A stretch of DNA of 64,000 nucleotides from Actinomadura hibisca NBRC 15177 (lineage in GTDB: Bacteria > Actinomycetota > Actinomycetes > Streptosporangiales > Streptosporangiaceae). Shown one piece after another: positions 26,166 to 35,038 of this stretch; within the stretch, counting starts at the first letter, position 1, and every line of letters begins with the position of its first letter. The stretch covers positions 1-64,000 of the forward strand of contig NZ_BCRO01000053.1 in the NCBI RefSeq assembly GCF_001552635.1. Reading direction: 5' to 3'. Both the position numbers and the translations under genes were made by a program. Under the pieces are notes generated by a model. That model did no database searches and was not told the origin of the DNA. It was given only the letters and a program-made list of their open reading frames with translations.

Positions 26166-26612
26166 ATGTCGTGGAACAGCACACACCGCCGCCACCGCCT
26201 GGTCCGGACCGTCCTCGACGAGGTCGCGCGGACCGGCGCGCCGGAGATTCCGGCCCACCGGGGCGCGGAGATCGACGCGGAGTTCGGCGGCCCCGGCGAG
26301 TTCCTGCTGGAGGTCCAGCGCCGCTGGTACCGGGCCTTCGACGCCCGCCTGGACGCCCTGCTCGAACGCTGGCCGTCCGAGGTCCGCACCGCCCTGGTCC
26401 GGCTGTGGCACGACCTCGCCGCGGCGACGCCGGGGGAGCGCCTGCTCCTGGACGCGCACGTCGACCACTCCGACCTCGCCGCCCTGCACGCCCACCACCG
26501 CCGGATGCTCCGCTGGGCGACCGGCGTCGACCTGCCCCTCATCCCGTCCGCGCCCGCGCCCGCACGCCGGGCGCCGAGATGCCGCCTGCTGTCCCACGCG
26601 GCCGCGACCTGA
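26166..26612 (+). CDS. Unknown protein co-operonic with a P450
   Basis: I do not recognise this 148-residue protein. It starts MSWNSTHRRHRLVRTVLDEV and appears entirely helical and rich in Arg, His and Leu, with no signal peptide, membrane segment or cysteine cluster. The ATG at 26166 has an AGG at suitable distance; an in-frame GTG at 26157 is possible. The P450 gene begins 16 bases after its stop, and both sit opposite the TetR gene, so all three likely form one regulon. It could be a substrate-handling partner of the P450; that is inference. Confidence 0.65.
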   Translation: MSWNSTHRRHRLVRTVLDEVARTGAPEIPAHRGAEIDAEFGGPGEFLLEVQRRWYRAFDARLDALLERWPSEVRTALVRLWHDLAAATPGERLLLDAHVDHSDLAALHAHHRRMLRWATGVDLPLIPSAPAPARRAPRCRLLSHAAAT

Positions 26613-26628
26613 CCCCGGAGGCGAACCG

Positions 26629-27840
26629 ATGACCGAGACACCCTTGCTGTTCAACCCGTTCGAGCCCGGCTTCACCGACGACCCCTACCCCGCCTACCGG
26701 CGCATGCGGGAGACCGACCCGGTGCACGAGCACCCGTTCGGCATGTGGATCGTGACCCGCTACGAGGACGTGGTGACGGTCCTGCGCTCCCGCCTGTCGG
26801 TCGACGAGCGGCAGGTCACCGGCGGCCTGCTGCGCGAGCAGTACGACGAGCTGATCGACGGCGGCGCCCGCATCGTGCTCGGCCTGTCCATGCTCGACCG
26901 CGACCCGCCCGACCACACCCGGCTGCGCTCGCTGGTGGCCAAGGTGTTCACCCCGCGCTCGGTCGCGGCCCTGGAACCGGAGATCACCGCGCTGGTGGCG
27001 GAGTCCCTCGACCGGATCGCGGCCGACGGCGGCGGCGACCTGGTGGAGTCGCTGGCGTTCCCGCTGCCGTTCGCGGTGATCTCCCGGATGCTCGGCATGC
27101 CGCCGACCGACCACCTGCGCATCCGCGAGCTGAGCGGCTGGCTGGTGCGCTCGCTGGAGCCGGTGCCCGACCCCGACACGCTGCGGCGGATCGCCGAGGC
27201 CGCCGACGAGCTGGTCGGCATCGCCCGCGAGCTGATCGCCCACAAGCGCGCCCACCCGGCCGACGACCTGTTCAGCGCCCTGATCGCCGCCGAGCAGGAC
27301 GGCGACCGCCTCAGCGACGAGGAGCTGATCGCCCAGCTCGTCCTGCTGTACGTGGCCGGGCACGAGACGACCGTGAACCTGATCTCGGGCGGCGTCCTGG
27401 CCCTGCTGCGCCACCCCGACCAGCTCGCCCTGCTGCGCGAACGCCCGGACCTGGCGGCGAACGCGGTGGAGGAGATGTTGCGCTACGACAGCCCGGTGCA
27501 GCAGAGCCGCCGCATCACGACCGAGCCGTTCACGCTGGCGGGCAAGGAGATCCCGGCGGGGACGTTCGTCGCCGTCAGCCTGGCCTCGGCCAACCGCGAC
27601 GAGGGGTTCTGGGGCCCGGACGCGGACCAGTTGCGGATCGACCGGGAGAACGCGCGCCAGCACGTGTCGTTCAGCTCGGGCGTGCACCACTGCCTGGGCG
27701 CGGCCCTGGCGCGCCTGGAGGGCCGGGTGGCGGTGGAACGCCTGGTGAACCGCTTCCCGAACCTGGCCCTGGCGGGCGAGCCGGAATGGAACGGCCGCAT
27801 CAACCTGCGAGGCCCCGCGACCCTCCCGATCACGGTCTGA
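26629..27840 (+). CDS. Cytochrome P450
   Basis: This 403-residue soluble P450 has the I-helix VAGHETTVN, the ExxR pair EEMLR, and the heme-binding loop FSSGVHHCLGAALARLEG with the axial Cys. It is similar in class to the P450 at 12156 but clearly distinct. The ATG has GGAGGCG upstream. It is the second gene of an operon facing a TetR regulator, so it may detoxify or modify the TetR ligand. No redox partner gene is adjacent. Confidence 0.9.
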   Translation: MTETPLLFNPFEPGFTDDPYPAYRRMRETDPVHEHPFGMWIVTRYEDVVTVLRSRLSVDERQVTGGLLREQYDELIDGGARIVLGLSMLDRDPPDHTRLRSLVAKVFTPRSVAALEPEITALVAESLDRIAADGGGDLVESLAFPLPFAVISRMLGMPPTDHLRIRELSGWLVRSLEPVPDPDTLRRIAEAADELVGIARELIAHKRAHPADDLFSALIAAEQDGDRLSDEELIAQLVLLYVAGHETTVNLISGGVLALLRHPDQLALLRERPDLAANAVEEMLRYDSPVQQSRRITTEPFTLAGKEIPAGTFVAVSLASANRDEGFWGPDADQLRIDRENARQHVSFSSGVHHCLGAALARLEGRVAVERLVNRFPNLALAGEPEWNGRINLRGPATLPITV

Positions 27841-27846
27841 AACGAG

Positions 27847-27884
27847 GGACTCCCCGCACACCCTCGCGGGCGTGCGGGGAGTCC
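27847..27884. terminator. Terminator between P450 and convergent secreted-protein gene
   Basis: GGACTCCCCGCAC pairs perfectly with GTGCGGGGAGTCC (13-base stem, 12-base loop). There is no T-tract, but the convergent setting supports termination in both directions. Confidence 0.65.
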
Positions 27885-27893
27885 GAACGTCGA

Positions 27894-28286
27894 CTAGCTG
27901 TAGAAGGTGACGGTCCCGCGGCTGATCGTGGTGCCGCGCTCGCCCCAGTAGCTCCAGATCTCGGCGCGGTACTGGGTGTCCTCGTAGGCGCTGGACAGGC
28001 TGCGGCAGGTGGCGCCGGAGGTGCCGCCCGAGGCGTAGTTGGAGTTCTTGTCGGTCCAGTTGTGGCTCGGCCCGGACTGGCTGATCGGGGTCAGCTTGAC
28101 CGTGATCGAGCGCAGGCCCTCGGTGTTGTACGCCTGCGCGCAGAACTGGTCGGTGGTGTCGTTGTAGCTGACGGTGCCGTCGCCGACCGCCTTGTTGAAG
28201 GTGTTGGCCAGGGCCGGCTGCGCGAAGGTCAGGCCCACCGTCGCGATGCCGGCGCCCACCGCGGCCGTCCTGAGGAGCTTCTTCAT
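27894..28286 (-). CDS. Small secreted protein, unknown function
   Basis: The 130-residue precursor has a clear Sec signal, MKKLLRTAAVGAGIATVGLT, with likely cleavage after PALA or ANT (about residue 28). The mature part of about 100 residues is rich in Ser, Thr, Tyr and Asn and probably all beta, with two cysteines that could form a disulfide. The ATG at 28286 has GGAAGGGG upstream. I cannot assign a family. It does not carry the D-x4-G-W motif shared by the secreted proteins further downstream. Confidence 0.7.
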   Translation of the reverse strand: MKKLLRTAAVGAGIATVGLTFAQPALANTFNKAVGDGTVSYNDTTDQFCAQAYNTEGLRSITVKLTPISQSGPSHNWTDKNSNYASGGTSGATCRSLSSAYEDTQYRAEIWSYWGERGTTISRGTVTFYS

Positions 28287-28390
28287 CCCATTCCCCTTCC
28301 GACTGGAGCGGACCGTGCGCCGCCCGCAGTCGATCTTGAAACGGGGGACGGCCCCGGCAAAAGATCTTGGACCCACTGTTCACGGACCGG

Positions 28391-28425
28391 CCACGCGGCG
28401 GCCATCGGTCATGACCGCCGCGTGG
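28391..28425 (-). terminator. Terminator hairpin after the propeller-PLD gene
   Basis: CCACGCGGCGG pairs with CCGCCGCGTGG (11-base stem) and the loop contains the palindrome GGTCATGACC. It lies just after the stop of the minus-strand gene. Confidence 0.55.
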
Positions 28426-28432
28426 CGCGCCG

Positions 28433-31400
28433 TCACTGCCGGTAGGGGAAGGTCTTGCCGTCGTTGTGCTCCTCGATGAGGTGGACCAGGAAGTCGAGCC
28501 GCCCGACCGCGTCCCCGGCCGTCTGGTGGCCGACGGCCGACGGCTTGGTGGTCTCGATCTTGCCGGGCAGCGAGCCGGGCTCGAACAGGCCCTCGGTGGC
28601 GAAGGTGCTGTCGGGCTTGTAGGGGATCCCGTTGGGCGTGTGCGTGCCGGGCACCGCGCCGAAGAACGGGTCGGGGATCAGCGAGCACACCGGGGTGAGG
28701 TCCGGCTTCGTCGCTTTCTGGAGGGCGGCGAAGAGCTTGTCGCTCCAGCCCTCCCCGAAGTCGGTCCACGGGCGGCCGAGGACCATGTGGGCGAGGCGGC
28801 CCAGGTGCCACTGGACCGTCGGCCGGTGCAGGACCGCGACGTCCAGCTCCATGTCGTTGGTGAACGAGCGCCGGTTCATGTTGGCCGAGCCGCAGACCAG
28901 CAGGCAGTCGTCGTAGGTCTGGACCTTGGCGTGGACGTAGATCCCGGAGTTGCGGGCGTGGTTCCACGAGTCGAACACCAGCACCCGGTCACGGCCGCCC
29001 TGGTCGCCCAGCCCGTTCCACAACGTGGTCAGGGCGCGCTTGCGGTACCCCATCTCGGTGGACGGGCTGGTGGAGCCGTGCGCGGGCAGGACGACGACCA
29101 GCCGCAGCCCCGGCACGGTCGCGACCCGGTGCGCCAGGAGCCGGGCGAGCGGCTCGCTCCAGAAGTACTGGTCCCAGATGGTGATCAGCTTCTCCGCCCT
29201 GGCGACGGCGTTGGCCACGCCCGCCATGACGGTGAACTCGCCCCGGGTGAGCAGCGCGCCGCCCCGGTTGGCCCCCACCGGGATGGTCCGCCACATCTGG
29301 ACGACCGCGTCCCCGCAGCGCGGCGGCGGCACGACCGGGCCCAGCGACGGGATCGCGACCGACTTGCCGGTCGGCGACGCCTTGGCGTTGCTGAACAGGA
29401 CCCAGCCCTCGCCCTGGTACTTCTCCCAGAACTTGATCATGCTGATCTTGGGGTCGTACACCGCGACGTTGGCGGGCAGCCGCCAGCGCTCGTCGAACTG
29501 CTCCTCCAGCGTCCCGACGATGGGGCCCTCCAGCTTGAGGTGCTGGTCGTGCCAGTTGCGGGGCTGGCCGTAGACGTCCTGGGCCAGGTCCTCGGGGTAC
29601 TGGCTCTTGACGTCGTCGGCGAAGGGGAAGGTCATCTCCTTGCCGCCGGTGGGCCGGGCGGCCCTGGGCCAGAAGTCGGCGGCGATCGGGATCGTCGACC
29701 CGGACTGCCAGTCGCCCTCGCCGGCCATGGCGTTGAGCGGGCGGCGGGCGTCGCGGCGGGTGAAGGCGAGGTCGACGCCGCCGCAGAACGCGACGTTGAC
29801 CGAGCCGACCCGGACGATGACCGTCTTCTGGTGCAGCGACGAGGTGATCGACGACGCCGTGCGCAGGTCGAGCGCGCACACGCCGATGGGGTCGGCGGCT
29901 GCCCAGTCCTTCTTGGCGCACAGGTGGGCGTTCAGCTCCTCGACGGCGGCGGCGAGCGCGGCGTGCTGGCGGCGCTGCGCCTCCATGACGTAGCCCTGGT
30001 TGCTGGTGGGCATCCACACCATCACCCGGACCTTGATCCCGGCCGCCATGAGCCGGCCGATGAGGCCGAGCGCCGTCTGGTCCCGGGCGACGCTGCCGGT
30101 CTGGTCCTTCCACGAGCCGACGCCCCAGGGGTTGTCCTCCGACAGGTCGCGGAGCCCGTTGAGGAGCCAGTCGGCGATGTAGACGTGCCCGCGCTGGCCG
30201 GGCGGCGTCCCCAGCAACTCGGCCTCGGCGATGGCGGCCTCGAAGCAGTCGCGGATGGCGGCGAGGGTGTCGGCGCCGCCGATGAAGGGCGTGACGCGGT
30301 TGCCGTCGTCCCAAGGCTTGCGGCCGTACTGGGCGCGGGCGGCCATGGCGGTGCCGTCGCCCCAGGGACGGCCGTCGCCGGTGACGCTCTGGAAGTCGGG
30401 GGAGGTGTGGTGCAGGAGCCAGCGCTCGGGGCTGTCGTCGACGGTCTCACCGGCGTAGACGACCTGGGCGGTGCCGGTGATGCCGCAGGGGACGGGCTCG
30501 TCGTCGATCGTCGCCCGCCGGTGCACGGTGCCGTCGGGGCGGACCTCCAGGAGGGAACCGTCGTGCGCGGTCCCGAGCGAGACGATGGCGTGCCCGTCCG
30601 GGAGCTGGCTCCAGTCCTTCTGGAAGAGGTAGCGCTTGCTGGTGCCGTTCCCGAGCGGGGGACCGGCGGCGACGAAGGTGCCGTCGGAATCGACGATGGT
30701 GACGGAGTGCAGCCCGTTCCGGTTGGGAGCCTGCGCCCAGGCCCGCTTCTCCAGGGTGTACCGGTGGATCGTCGTGTCGCTGCTGACGGCGTAGACGGCC
30801 CCGGTGCGCGGCGAACCCGCGATGCTGACGACCTTGAACGCGGGCGCGGGCAGGTCCGACGGGGCCCACTTGACGTCGCCGTTGGGGATGACCTTGCCCA
30901 GGTAGAGCTTGCCGTCGTTGCCGAGCGCGAGGAGCTCGTCGCGGGCCAGGCCGCGGGTGAGGGAGACGAGACCCACCGGCGGCTTGCTGACCGCGCGCCA
31001 CGGGGCCGGGGACGTGTAGCTGATGATCGGCTTGCGGTCGGGCTCGTTGGGCCGCTTCTCGGGGGTGACGCCGAGCAGGGCGCCGCCGGGCAGGGCGATG
31101 ACGTTGGAGAGCTTGCGCGAACTCTCGATGACGCGCCAGCCGGACCGGTCGGGCGGGAGGTAGTAGAGATCGCCGGGCTCGTCCGGCTGCTTGTCCCAGG
31201 AGACGCCGAGCAGGGCGTCGTCGGCGAGCGCCTCCACGCGGGCGAGCCCGCAGAGGGGGATGTCGGGGCGCTGCTGCCAGGTCTTGAGGTCGGGGGTGCA
31301 GGACCAGAAGCGGCCCTTGTCGGTGAGGCAGAGGAGGGTGCCGTCGGGGAGGGTGGCGATGTCGGCGATGACGAGCTCGCCGGGAACGGTGACCTCGGTC

Positions 31401-31708
31401 CACTGCTTGGCGTAGGCGGAGCTGGCGCGGAAGAGCCGGCGGTTGTCGAGGCGGAGGAGCTCGCCGGAGCGGAGCTGGACGACGGCGTCCCACCTGCGGT
31501 TGGTGAGGTCGGGGATGTCGTCGGGGGAGGTGAGGGTGGCGTGGAGCCGGGGGCCGGAGTTGGGGGCGAGGGTGAGGAGTGAGCCGTTGTGGAGCATCAC
31601 GCCGTCGGTGAGCAGGGGTTTGGCCTTATCCCAGATGCCCTTTTCGGTCCAGAACAAGAGCCCGGAAGTGACCTGAACGTTGCCGTTGGGCAGCAGACGG
31701 TAATACAT
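28433..31708 (-). CDS. Beta-propeller-like N-terminal region fused to phospholipase D-family domains
   Basis: The 1091-residue protein has no signal peptide or membrane segment. Residues about 1-440 show repeated short blocks of the type DGTLLCLTDKGRFWSC and DGSLLEVRPDGTVHRR, as in beta-propellers. The C-terminal half has two phospholipase-D-like lobes. The first HKD motif is HQKTVIVR (about 626), with Arg where Asp is expected. The second is HAKVQTYD (about 923), complete and followed by GSANMNRRS. PLD enzymes cleave phosphodiesters of lipids or nucleic acids. With one lobe altered, activity is uncertain. An AGAAGAAA site precedes the ATG. I do not know this domain combination. Confidence 0.75.
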   Translation of the reverse strand: MYYRLLPNGNVQVTSGLLFWTEKGIWDKAKPLLTDGVMLHNGSLLTLAPNSGPRLHATLTSPDDIPDLTNRRWDAVVQLRSGELLRLDNRRLFRASSAYAKQWTEVTVPGELVIADIATLPDGTLLCLTDKGRFWSCTPDLKTWQQRPDIPLCGLARVEALADDALLGVSWDKQPDEPGDLYYLPPDRSGWRVIESSRKLSNVIALPGGALLGVTPEKRPNEPDRKPIISYTSPAPWRAVSKPPVGLVSLTRGLARDELLALGNDGKLYLGKVIPNGDVKWAPSDLPAPAFKVVSIAGSPRTGAVYAVSSDTTIHRYTLEKRAWAQAPNRNGLHSVTIVDSDGTFVAAGPPLGNGTSKRYLFQKDWSQLPDGHAIVSLGTAHDGSLLEVRPDGTVHRRATIDDEPVPCGITGTAQVVYAGETVDDSPERWLLHHTSPDFQSVTGDGRPWGDGTAMAARAQYGRKPWDDGNRVTPFIGGADTLAAIRDCFEAAIAEAELLGTPPGQRGHVYIADWLLNGLRDLSEDNPWGVGSWKDQTGSVARDQTALGLIGRLMAAGIKVRVMVWMPTSNQGYVMEAQRRQHAALAAAVEELNAHLCAKKDWAAADPIGVCALDLRTASSITSSLHQKTVIVRVGSVNVAFCGGVDLAFTRRDARRPLNAMAGEGDWQSGSTIPIAADFWPRAARPTGGKEMTFPFADDVKSQYPEDLAQDVYGQPRNWHDQHLKLEGPIVGTLEEQFDERWRLPANVAVYDPKISMIKFWEKYQGEGWVLFSNAKASPTGKSVAIPSLGPVVPPPRCGDAVVQMWRTIPVGANRGGALLTRGEFTVMAGVANAVARAEKLITIWDQYFWSEPLARLLAHRVATVPGLRLVVVLPAHGSTSPSTEMGYRKRALTTLWNGLGDQGGRDRVLVFDSWNHARNSGIYVHAKVQTYDDCLLVCGSANMNRRSFTNDMELDVAVLHRPTVQWHLGRLAHMVLGRPWTDFGEGWSDKLFAALQKATKPDLTPVCSLIPDPFFGAVPGTHTPNGIPYKPDSTFATEGLFEPGSLPGKIETTKPSAVGHQTAGDAVGRLDFLVHLIEEHNDGKTFPYRQ

Positions 31709-32128
31709 GAATTTCTTCTACAATATCCGGGCTCGGATGCGGGGGGAGTGCAGCGTGACGGGACGGTTACAGTTGTCACCTGCTTTTGCCTCTTGCTTTT
31801 CGAGGCCGGGGCGCGACAAAAAGTTGATATTGCCACCAACGATCTTTCACGCTGCCCCCGGCGCGTGACGGCCTGGATGGCATTCCCGCTAGTCAGCGTC
31901 CCGAAAAAAGGACGAAGGCCCCCAAAAGGATAGATCGCAAGATCCGGGAATTTTCCCTGAGCAAGAGTTGGGCGGGCGTCCGACCGCCCCTGCGCAGAGG
32001 GGCGGCCCTGCCTAGAGGGCCCAGCGGGGAACCGATCAAGCCATGACCACTTAGTCGCGTTTTGTGCTTAACATCCCATTCGCGCGCCATCTGCCGTCCG
32101 CCCGCAACATGCGGCCATAATCATCCCC
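31709..32128. other. Intergenic region between divergent genes, with tandem hairpins
   Basis: These 420 bases hold no convincing gene. CCGCCCCT-GCGCAG-AGGGGCGG (31984-32005) and GGCCCT-GCCTAG-AGGGCC (32004-32021) are two adjoining perfect inverted repeats, each with a 6-base loop. A CATAAT -10-like box sits at 32116-32121, just before the methyltransferase start. The propeller-PLD promoter must also lie here. Confidence 0.5.
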
Positions 32129-32827
32129 ATGCCCCCCTTGCTGGACGACGCGGCCCTGGAAGGCTCATCGGTCGTCGCCAACTGCGCCATGAACCGCGAA
32201 AGGTCGCTGACCGGCTCGAACGGTTATGGCCGCGAACTCGGCCTGGACATCATGGAGGTCTTGGCGGAGCGCTGTACCCGATCGCCCCGTGTGCGGTGGC
32301 TGGACCTGTGCTGCGGAAGCGGCCGTGCCCTTCTGGAAGCCACCCAACTCACGGCCAAGGGAAACCTGGCGGAACAAGTGGAGATCGTCGGCCTGGACCT
32401 GGTGGACCACTTCCTGACAACCACCGTCCCCCGAACCCTGCGTCTGATCACCGGCTCGGCGACCGAGTGGGAGCCAAACGAAAAATTCGACCTGATCACA
32501 TGCGTACACGGCCTGCACTACATAGGCGACAAACTAGGCGTACTAAAACGCGTCGCATCCTGGCTAACCAAAGACGGCGTATTCATCGCCAACCTCGACA
32601 CCCGCTCAATCCGACGCTCAGACGGAACACCGGCCGGACGACAACTCACCTATGAGCTACGCCAACAAGGGTTCACCTACGACACCACCCGCCGCCGAAT
32701 CTCCCGCGAAGGCAGCGGAAAAGTCCAATTCCCCTACCGATACCTCGGAGCCGACGACCAAGCCGGCCCGAACTACATCGGCCAACCCGCCGTAGACTCA
32801 TTCTACGACCACGTTCACCAAAAATGA
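32129..32827 (+). CDS. Class I SAM-dependent methyltransferase, atypical composition
   Basis: The 232-residue protein has the SAM-binding motif WLDLCCGSGRALLEATQL (about residue 57), an acidic EIVGLDLVD strand end, and FDLITCVHGLHYI as the post-motif. It most resembles small-molecule methyltransferases. Codon use in the second half includes many A- and T-ending codons (such as CTA, ATA and GGA), unlike its neighbours, which suggests horizontal acquisition. No ribosome binding site precedes the ATG at 32129; a CATAAT box 7 bases upstream suggests a leaderless transcript. Substrate unknown. Confidence 0.75.
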   Translation: MPPLLDDAALEGSSVVANCAMNRERSLTGSNGYGRELGLDIMEVLAERCTRSPRVRWLDLCCGSGRALLEATQLTAKGNLAEQVEIVGLDLVDHFLTTTVPRTLRLITGSATEWEPNEKFDLITCVHGLHYIGDKLGVLKRVASWLTKDGVFIANLDTRSIRRSDGTPAGRQLTYELRQQGFTYDTTRRRISREGSGKVQFPYRYLGADDQAGPNYIGQPAVDSFYDHVHQK

Positions 32828-32887
32828 CCGTGATGCAATCTCCGTACCCCGTTCACCCGCGCTTTCCCGACTGAACGACGCTCGCAG

Positions 32888-33700
32888 TTATCGCTGCTGA
32901 CTTCCGCGTCGCGCTTTCGACACCAACGATGCCAACCAGGAAAAGCTCATTCGGCTCGGGGAACGTATCTCGCTCAATGAGCCATCAGGGCCGAACGTGA
33001 AGCGCCGTGGCTGCCCCATCGCCCTGACGGCTTCCTCCATGGCGGCATCATGCGCAACCACCTCATCCGGATCGGCGATCTGGAATCCAAGGAGTTCAAT
33101 GCCATACGGATCGATGTCATCCGGTTCAGGCATGCCTTCCAAGATGAACCCCAACAGGGCGCGCAGCGCAGCCTCGCCGAGATCAAGCGGATGGAACGGC
33201 AACGGGTACGGCTCTTCCGACCAGTCCGGATCATCCGGAACCGGATGCTCGCCGGCCCAGAAGCTCTCTTCGAAGGGAAGCGGGTCACCGATGTCTTCCA
33301 TGATCCCGTTGTCAGGAGACAGGCTCAACGAACGGACCAACTGCCCGTCCTCCCACACGGCGAAGGCCAACCAGTCGACGACGCTGTGCATCGCGTGGAG
33401 AACCAGCCTGCGTCCCGCACTGGCTTCGACCAGATGACCCGCAAGCTCTGAGGGATGGTCGAGCATCACCCGCTGATCACAGACGACGTCGACTCCAGGA
33501 AAGCTCCCGGCATACACCGTCCCCGGGCTCGGATAACAGCCGTCGCCAAGAGAGGACGGCTCACCCTCCCGAACCACCCTGCCGGGATAGAGCCGCTCAA
33601 CCAGAGCAGCGGCTTGCGCGGGGCCGGGCGCGGACGCCGCGCGAAGAGCCTGACTGATCTCACCGTCGGCGTAGATCAGCAATCCGGTCTTGGCTCCCAT
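32888..33700 (-). CDS. DUF6928-like protein
   Basis: The 270-residue protein begins MGAKTGLLIYADGEISQAL, the start typical of the actinobacterial DUF6928 family as I remember it. It is acidic and soluble, with no signal peptide or membrane segment. No function is known for the family. The ATG at 33700 has a strong GAGGAGCGGG site. It is convergent with the methyltransferase gene, 60 bases apart. Confidence 0.65.
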   Translation of the reverse strand: MGAKTGLLIYADGEISQALRAASAPGPAQAAALVERLYPGRVVREGEPSSLGDGCYPSPGTVYAGSFPGVDVVCDQRVMLDHPSELAGHLVEASAGRRLVLHAMHSVVDWLAFAVWEDGQLVRSLSLSPDNGIMEDIGDPLPFEESFWAGEHPVPDDPDWSEEPYPLPFHPLDLGEAALRALLGFILEGMPEPDDIDPYGIELLGFQIADPDEVVAHDAAMEEAVRAMGQPRRFTFGPDGSLSEIRSPSRMSFSWLASLVSKARRGSQQR

Positions 33701-33891
33701 GCCCGCTCCTCACGCCAAACCCACAACGACGCAGGAGCGTACCCGTCAGGTAAGACAGCCCAGACTGCATGCGGCAAGCAGCCCTAACCCTGAGTCTCTG
33801 AACAACTCACAGCTACTTGGTGTGAGCTCAGGCAGAGACGAACCGCCAACCCTCATTAGCAGCTTTGCGACTGGACCATTTGCCTAAGTCG

Positions 33892-33922
33892 GACAGCCAG
33901 CGGCCATGCGCTGCCGGCTGTC
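33892..33922 (-). terminator. Hairpin downstream of a putative small ORF
   Basis: GACAGCC-A-GCGGC pairs with GCTGC-C-GGCTGTC (12 pairs with one mismatch and one wobble). It could terminate minus-strand transcription coming from 34197. Confidence 0.4.
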
Positions 33923-33936
33923 AGTGAACAGAATCA

Positions 33937-34197
33937 TCAGCGTTTTCGTGAGCCTGAAGCACGCTCGCCCTGCTGGATCCGCCGTCCTTCGTGCCTGGCG
34001 TGCTGACCGGCCCTGGATCGCTGGGCGCGGTCGATGAGCACGACAAGAGGATCGGAGAAGTGCTCATACAGTTCGACTTCGAAGGGGTCATGGTCATACT
34101 CGGTGAGTCGGCCGAGCGCTTCCTTGTCCTGCTCGACAGTGCCTCGGCGGCGAACCTGGTCTCGCCATATCCGGCCGCTCACTTCCGCCTCGTCCAC
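33937..34197 (-). CDS. Possible small hypothetical protein
   Basis: A GTG-started frame of 86 codons encodes a charged polypeptide beginning (M)DEAEVSGRIWRDQVRRRGTV, with an acidic middle and a basic tail. I see no motif. There is no ribosome binding site, so it may be a remnant or not a gene. A hairpin directly after the stop is the only support. Confidence 0.3.
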   Translation of the reverse strand: MDEAEVSGRIWRDQVRRRGTVEQDKEALGRLTEYDHDPFEVELYEHFSDPLVVLIDRAQRSRAGQHARHEGRRIQQGERASGSRKR

Positions 34198-34398
34198 ACA
34201 ACGACGCTACACCGGTTACATGCTTATCCCCAGTGATACGCCAAGTGCATCAACGGTGACGGAGGCATCTGTCCAGCCCGCTGCTCTGCGCGCGAATGGC
34301 CCGGCTCACCTCTGCGGGCTCCGCCCGGGGATCGCGCGGTGCTGGTCATGTCCTTCGGTGAATACGGATAATCCGTAACTTGCGCAGAAAATGCAACA

Positions 34399-34447
34399 AA
34401 CCCCGGTGACCGTTGTTCTGGCTGGTCAACCGGGGTTCTGCTTTTCT
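34399..34447 (-). terminator. Terminator of tRNA-Arg
   Basis: On the minus strand AACCCCGGTT-GACC pairs with GGTC-ACCGGGGTT, and a T-rich TTTGTTGCATTTT follows. It lies directly downstream of the tRNA. Confidence 0.75.
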
Positions 34448-34453
34448 GGAAGG

Positions 34454-34525
34454 TGCCCCCTGCAGGATTCGAACCTGCGCACACGGCTCCGGAGGCCGTT
34501 GCTCTATCCCCTGAGCTAAGGGGGC
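34454..34525 (-). tRNA. tRNA-Arg (anticodon CCG)
   Basis: A complete 72-base cloverleaf can be folded: acceptor GCCCCCT with AGGGGGC, D-stem GCTC with GAGC, anticodon stem ACGGC with GCCGT enclosing loop CTCCGGA (anticodon CCG, reading CGG), and T-stem GCAGG with CCTGC enclosing TTCGAAT. The discriminator is A. The 3' CCA is not encoded (CCT follows), as is common in actinobacteria. Confidence 0.95.
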
Positions 34526-34633
34526 CCTGCGCTGGTCGTTCGGCGCGAGAAGAAGGCTACCAGGGTTGGCGGGCTCGTGCGTACGTGGGTGTTCGCCGTG
34601 CGTCGGGGGCCCCGGTCGACTAACTTCGAGGCC

Positions 34634-35017
34634 GTGACCGAGCCACTGGGACGCGTGCTGGTCGTCGACGACGATGAGGTGATCCGGCAGCTCATCGCCG
34701 TCAACCTGCAACTTGAAGGGTTCGAGGTCGCGACGGCGGTGGACGGGCAGGACTGCCTCGACCGGGTCGGGGACGTGGCGCCCGATGTGATCACGCTGGA
34801 CGTCATGATGCCGCGGCTGGACGGGTGGGTCACCGCCGCGCGGCTGCGGGAGGATGAGGCGACTCAGCACATCCGGGTCGTCATGATCACCGCGCGGGCG
34901 CAGGACCATGATGTCCGGCGCGGGTACGAGATCGGTGTCGACGCCTACGTGACCAAGCCCTTTGACCCCAACCACCTGATCCAGACCGTGCGCAAACTCG
35001 CTTCGGTGTCCAGATAG
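34634..35017 (+). CDS. Single-domain response regulator (CheY-like receiver)
   Basis: The 127-residue protein is a lone receiver domain with the acidic pocket VVDDDE (residues 11-15), the phospho-acceptor Asp56 in DVITLDVMMPRLDGW, and the conserved Lys in YVTKPFDP. It lacks an output domain, so it likely works by protein contact. The GTG at 34634 is the first start that gives a normal receiver N terminus; the ribosome binding site is poor. No histidine kinase gene is adjacent. It precedes nrtL by 21 bases. Confidence 0.8.
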   Translation: MTEPLGRVLVVDDDEVIRQLIAVNLQLEGFEVATAVDGQDCLDRVGDVAPDVITLDVMMPRLDGWVTAARLREDEATQHIRVVMITARAQDHDVRRGYEIGVDAYVTKPFDPNHLIQTVRKLASVSR

Positions 35018-35038
35018 TGGTCGGCTAGTCTCACGGGC

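Noticed and set aside
28466-31582. 1038-codon plus-strand frame opposite the propeller-PLD gene
   Set aside because: Composition is Gly/Val/Asp/Leu-biased with no recognisable domain; the minus-strand gene has PLD motifs and a ribosome binding site.
34034-34378. 114-codon plus-strand frame opposite the small ORF at 33937-34197
   Set aside because: Ser/Arg/Pro-rich translation with no ribosome binding site; it also runs into the region just before the tRNA terminator.
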